Below are positions 5,318 through 5,559 of a stretch of 5,559 nt of DNA, piece after piece. The notes beneath the pieces were generated by a model. That model ran no database searches. It saw only the letters and a program-made list of their open reading frames with translations, and was not told where the DNA came from. Each line of letters begins with the position of its first letter. Position 1 is the first letter of the stretch. The stretch comes from Dehalococcoidia bacterium (GTDB lineage: Bacteria; Chloroflexota; Dehalococcoidia; SZUA-161): assembly GCA_020344295.1 (NCBI GenBank), contig CP070819.1, forward strand, positions 987,172 through 992,730, given 5' to 3'. Both the position numbers and the translations under genes were made by a program.

Positions 5318-5557
5318 CCGGGCGATCCTAAGCAGGCCGGAAGTAACGCGTGATATCACATATTTCCGATAAATGGAGCGTACGATAGCATTCTGTGTCT
5401 TGATCACACCGGTAGCGATCTCGAACCTGAGGGAATACTGCATCTTTAATTAACGCACCGTCAGGCCTTGGTGCACCTTCTCGCTGCGGTGGCTGCCGTT
5501 CTGGTCGAGCTGTATGGAGATCAGGCAGTTTCGTATCGCGATAAACACGGCATGGGC
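5315..5557 (-). pseudogene. Possible 3' end of an unrecognised gene with an internal TAA
   Basis: A minus-strand frame entering from the right edge is open for 35 codons (from 5557) and ends at TAA (5450-5452). It has strongly G/C-rich third positions, a coding-like sign. The same frame continues past the stop, with ATG at 5443 and 42 residues beginning MQYSLRFEIA and ending GLLRIAR before TGA (5315-5317). The ATG has no good ribosome binding site. The pieces could be one gene broken by a nonsense codon, a real 3' end followed by chance, or no gene at all. The plus strand of 5453-5559 is also open, which weakens the case. No family is recognised. Confidence 0.25.
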
Positions 5558-5559
5558 CC

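Noticed and set aside
5350..5359. Ten-base palindrome GTGATATCAC
   Set aside because: It is short, isolated and not near any promoter-like sequence, so chance occurrence is likely.

Overview
The window looks like a piece of bacterial chromosome of intermediate GC content. It holds a three-gene tripartite (TRAP) solute transporter operon on the minus strand (dctP, dctQ, dctM; read from about 3327 down to 327) and, divergently on the plus strand, a type II NADH:quinone dehydrogenase (ndh, 3915-5204). The transporter's binding protein appears to be a lipoprotein: hydrophobic signal, Cys25, then an acidic D/E/P-rich tether. Together with strong GGAGG-type ribosome binding sites, this points to a monoderm-like bacterium such as Chloroflexota (Dehalococcoidia-like). 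That placement is an inference from protein style only and is weak.

Layout. Positions 1-326 are non-coding and lie downstream of dctM. They hold a perfect 11-bp hairpin (63-90), a hairpin with T-rich tails on both sides (161-216) that is the likely operon terminator, and repeats at the left edge. dctM and dctQ overlap by four bases (GTGA). dctQ and dctP are separated by about 119 nt if dctQ starts at the ATG at 2140, and that gap carries a perfect 14-bp hairpin (2212-2244). The divergent intergenic region (3328-3914) is rich in signals. It has two candidate dctP promoters, a 13-bp direct repeat spaced 63 bp, several overlapping inverted repeats, and an extended -10 sequence before ndh. It also contains a convincing 5' half of a serine tRNA gene (UGA anticodon) on the minus strand at 3664-3623, which breaks off in the 3' strand of the anticodon stem. 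The right end (5205-5559) has no recognisable gene. One minus-strand frame entering from the right edge looks weakly coding and is interrupted by a TAA.

How the parts work together. DctP would capture an organic acid outside the membrane and pass it to the DctQ/DctM membrane complex, which imports it with sodium ions. NDH-2 feeds electrons from NADH into the quinone pool without pumping ions. The two units share only the intergenic control region, and nothing seen ties them to one pathway. The most unusual item is the tRNA-Ser half-gene. It may be a scar of a mobile element that integrated at the anticodon stem-loop, an interrupted tRNA, or a decayed tRNA.
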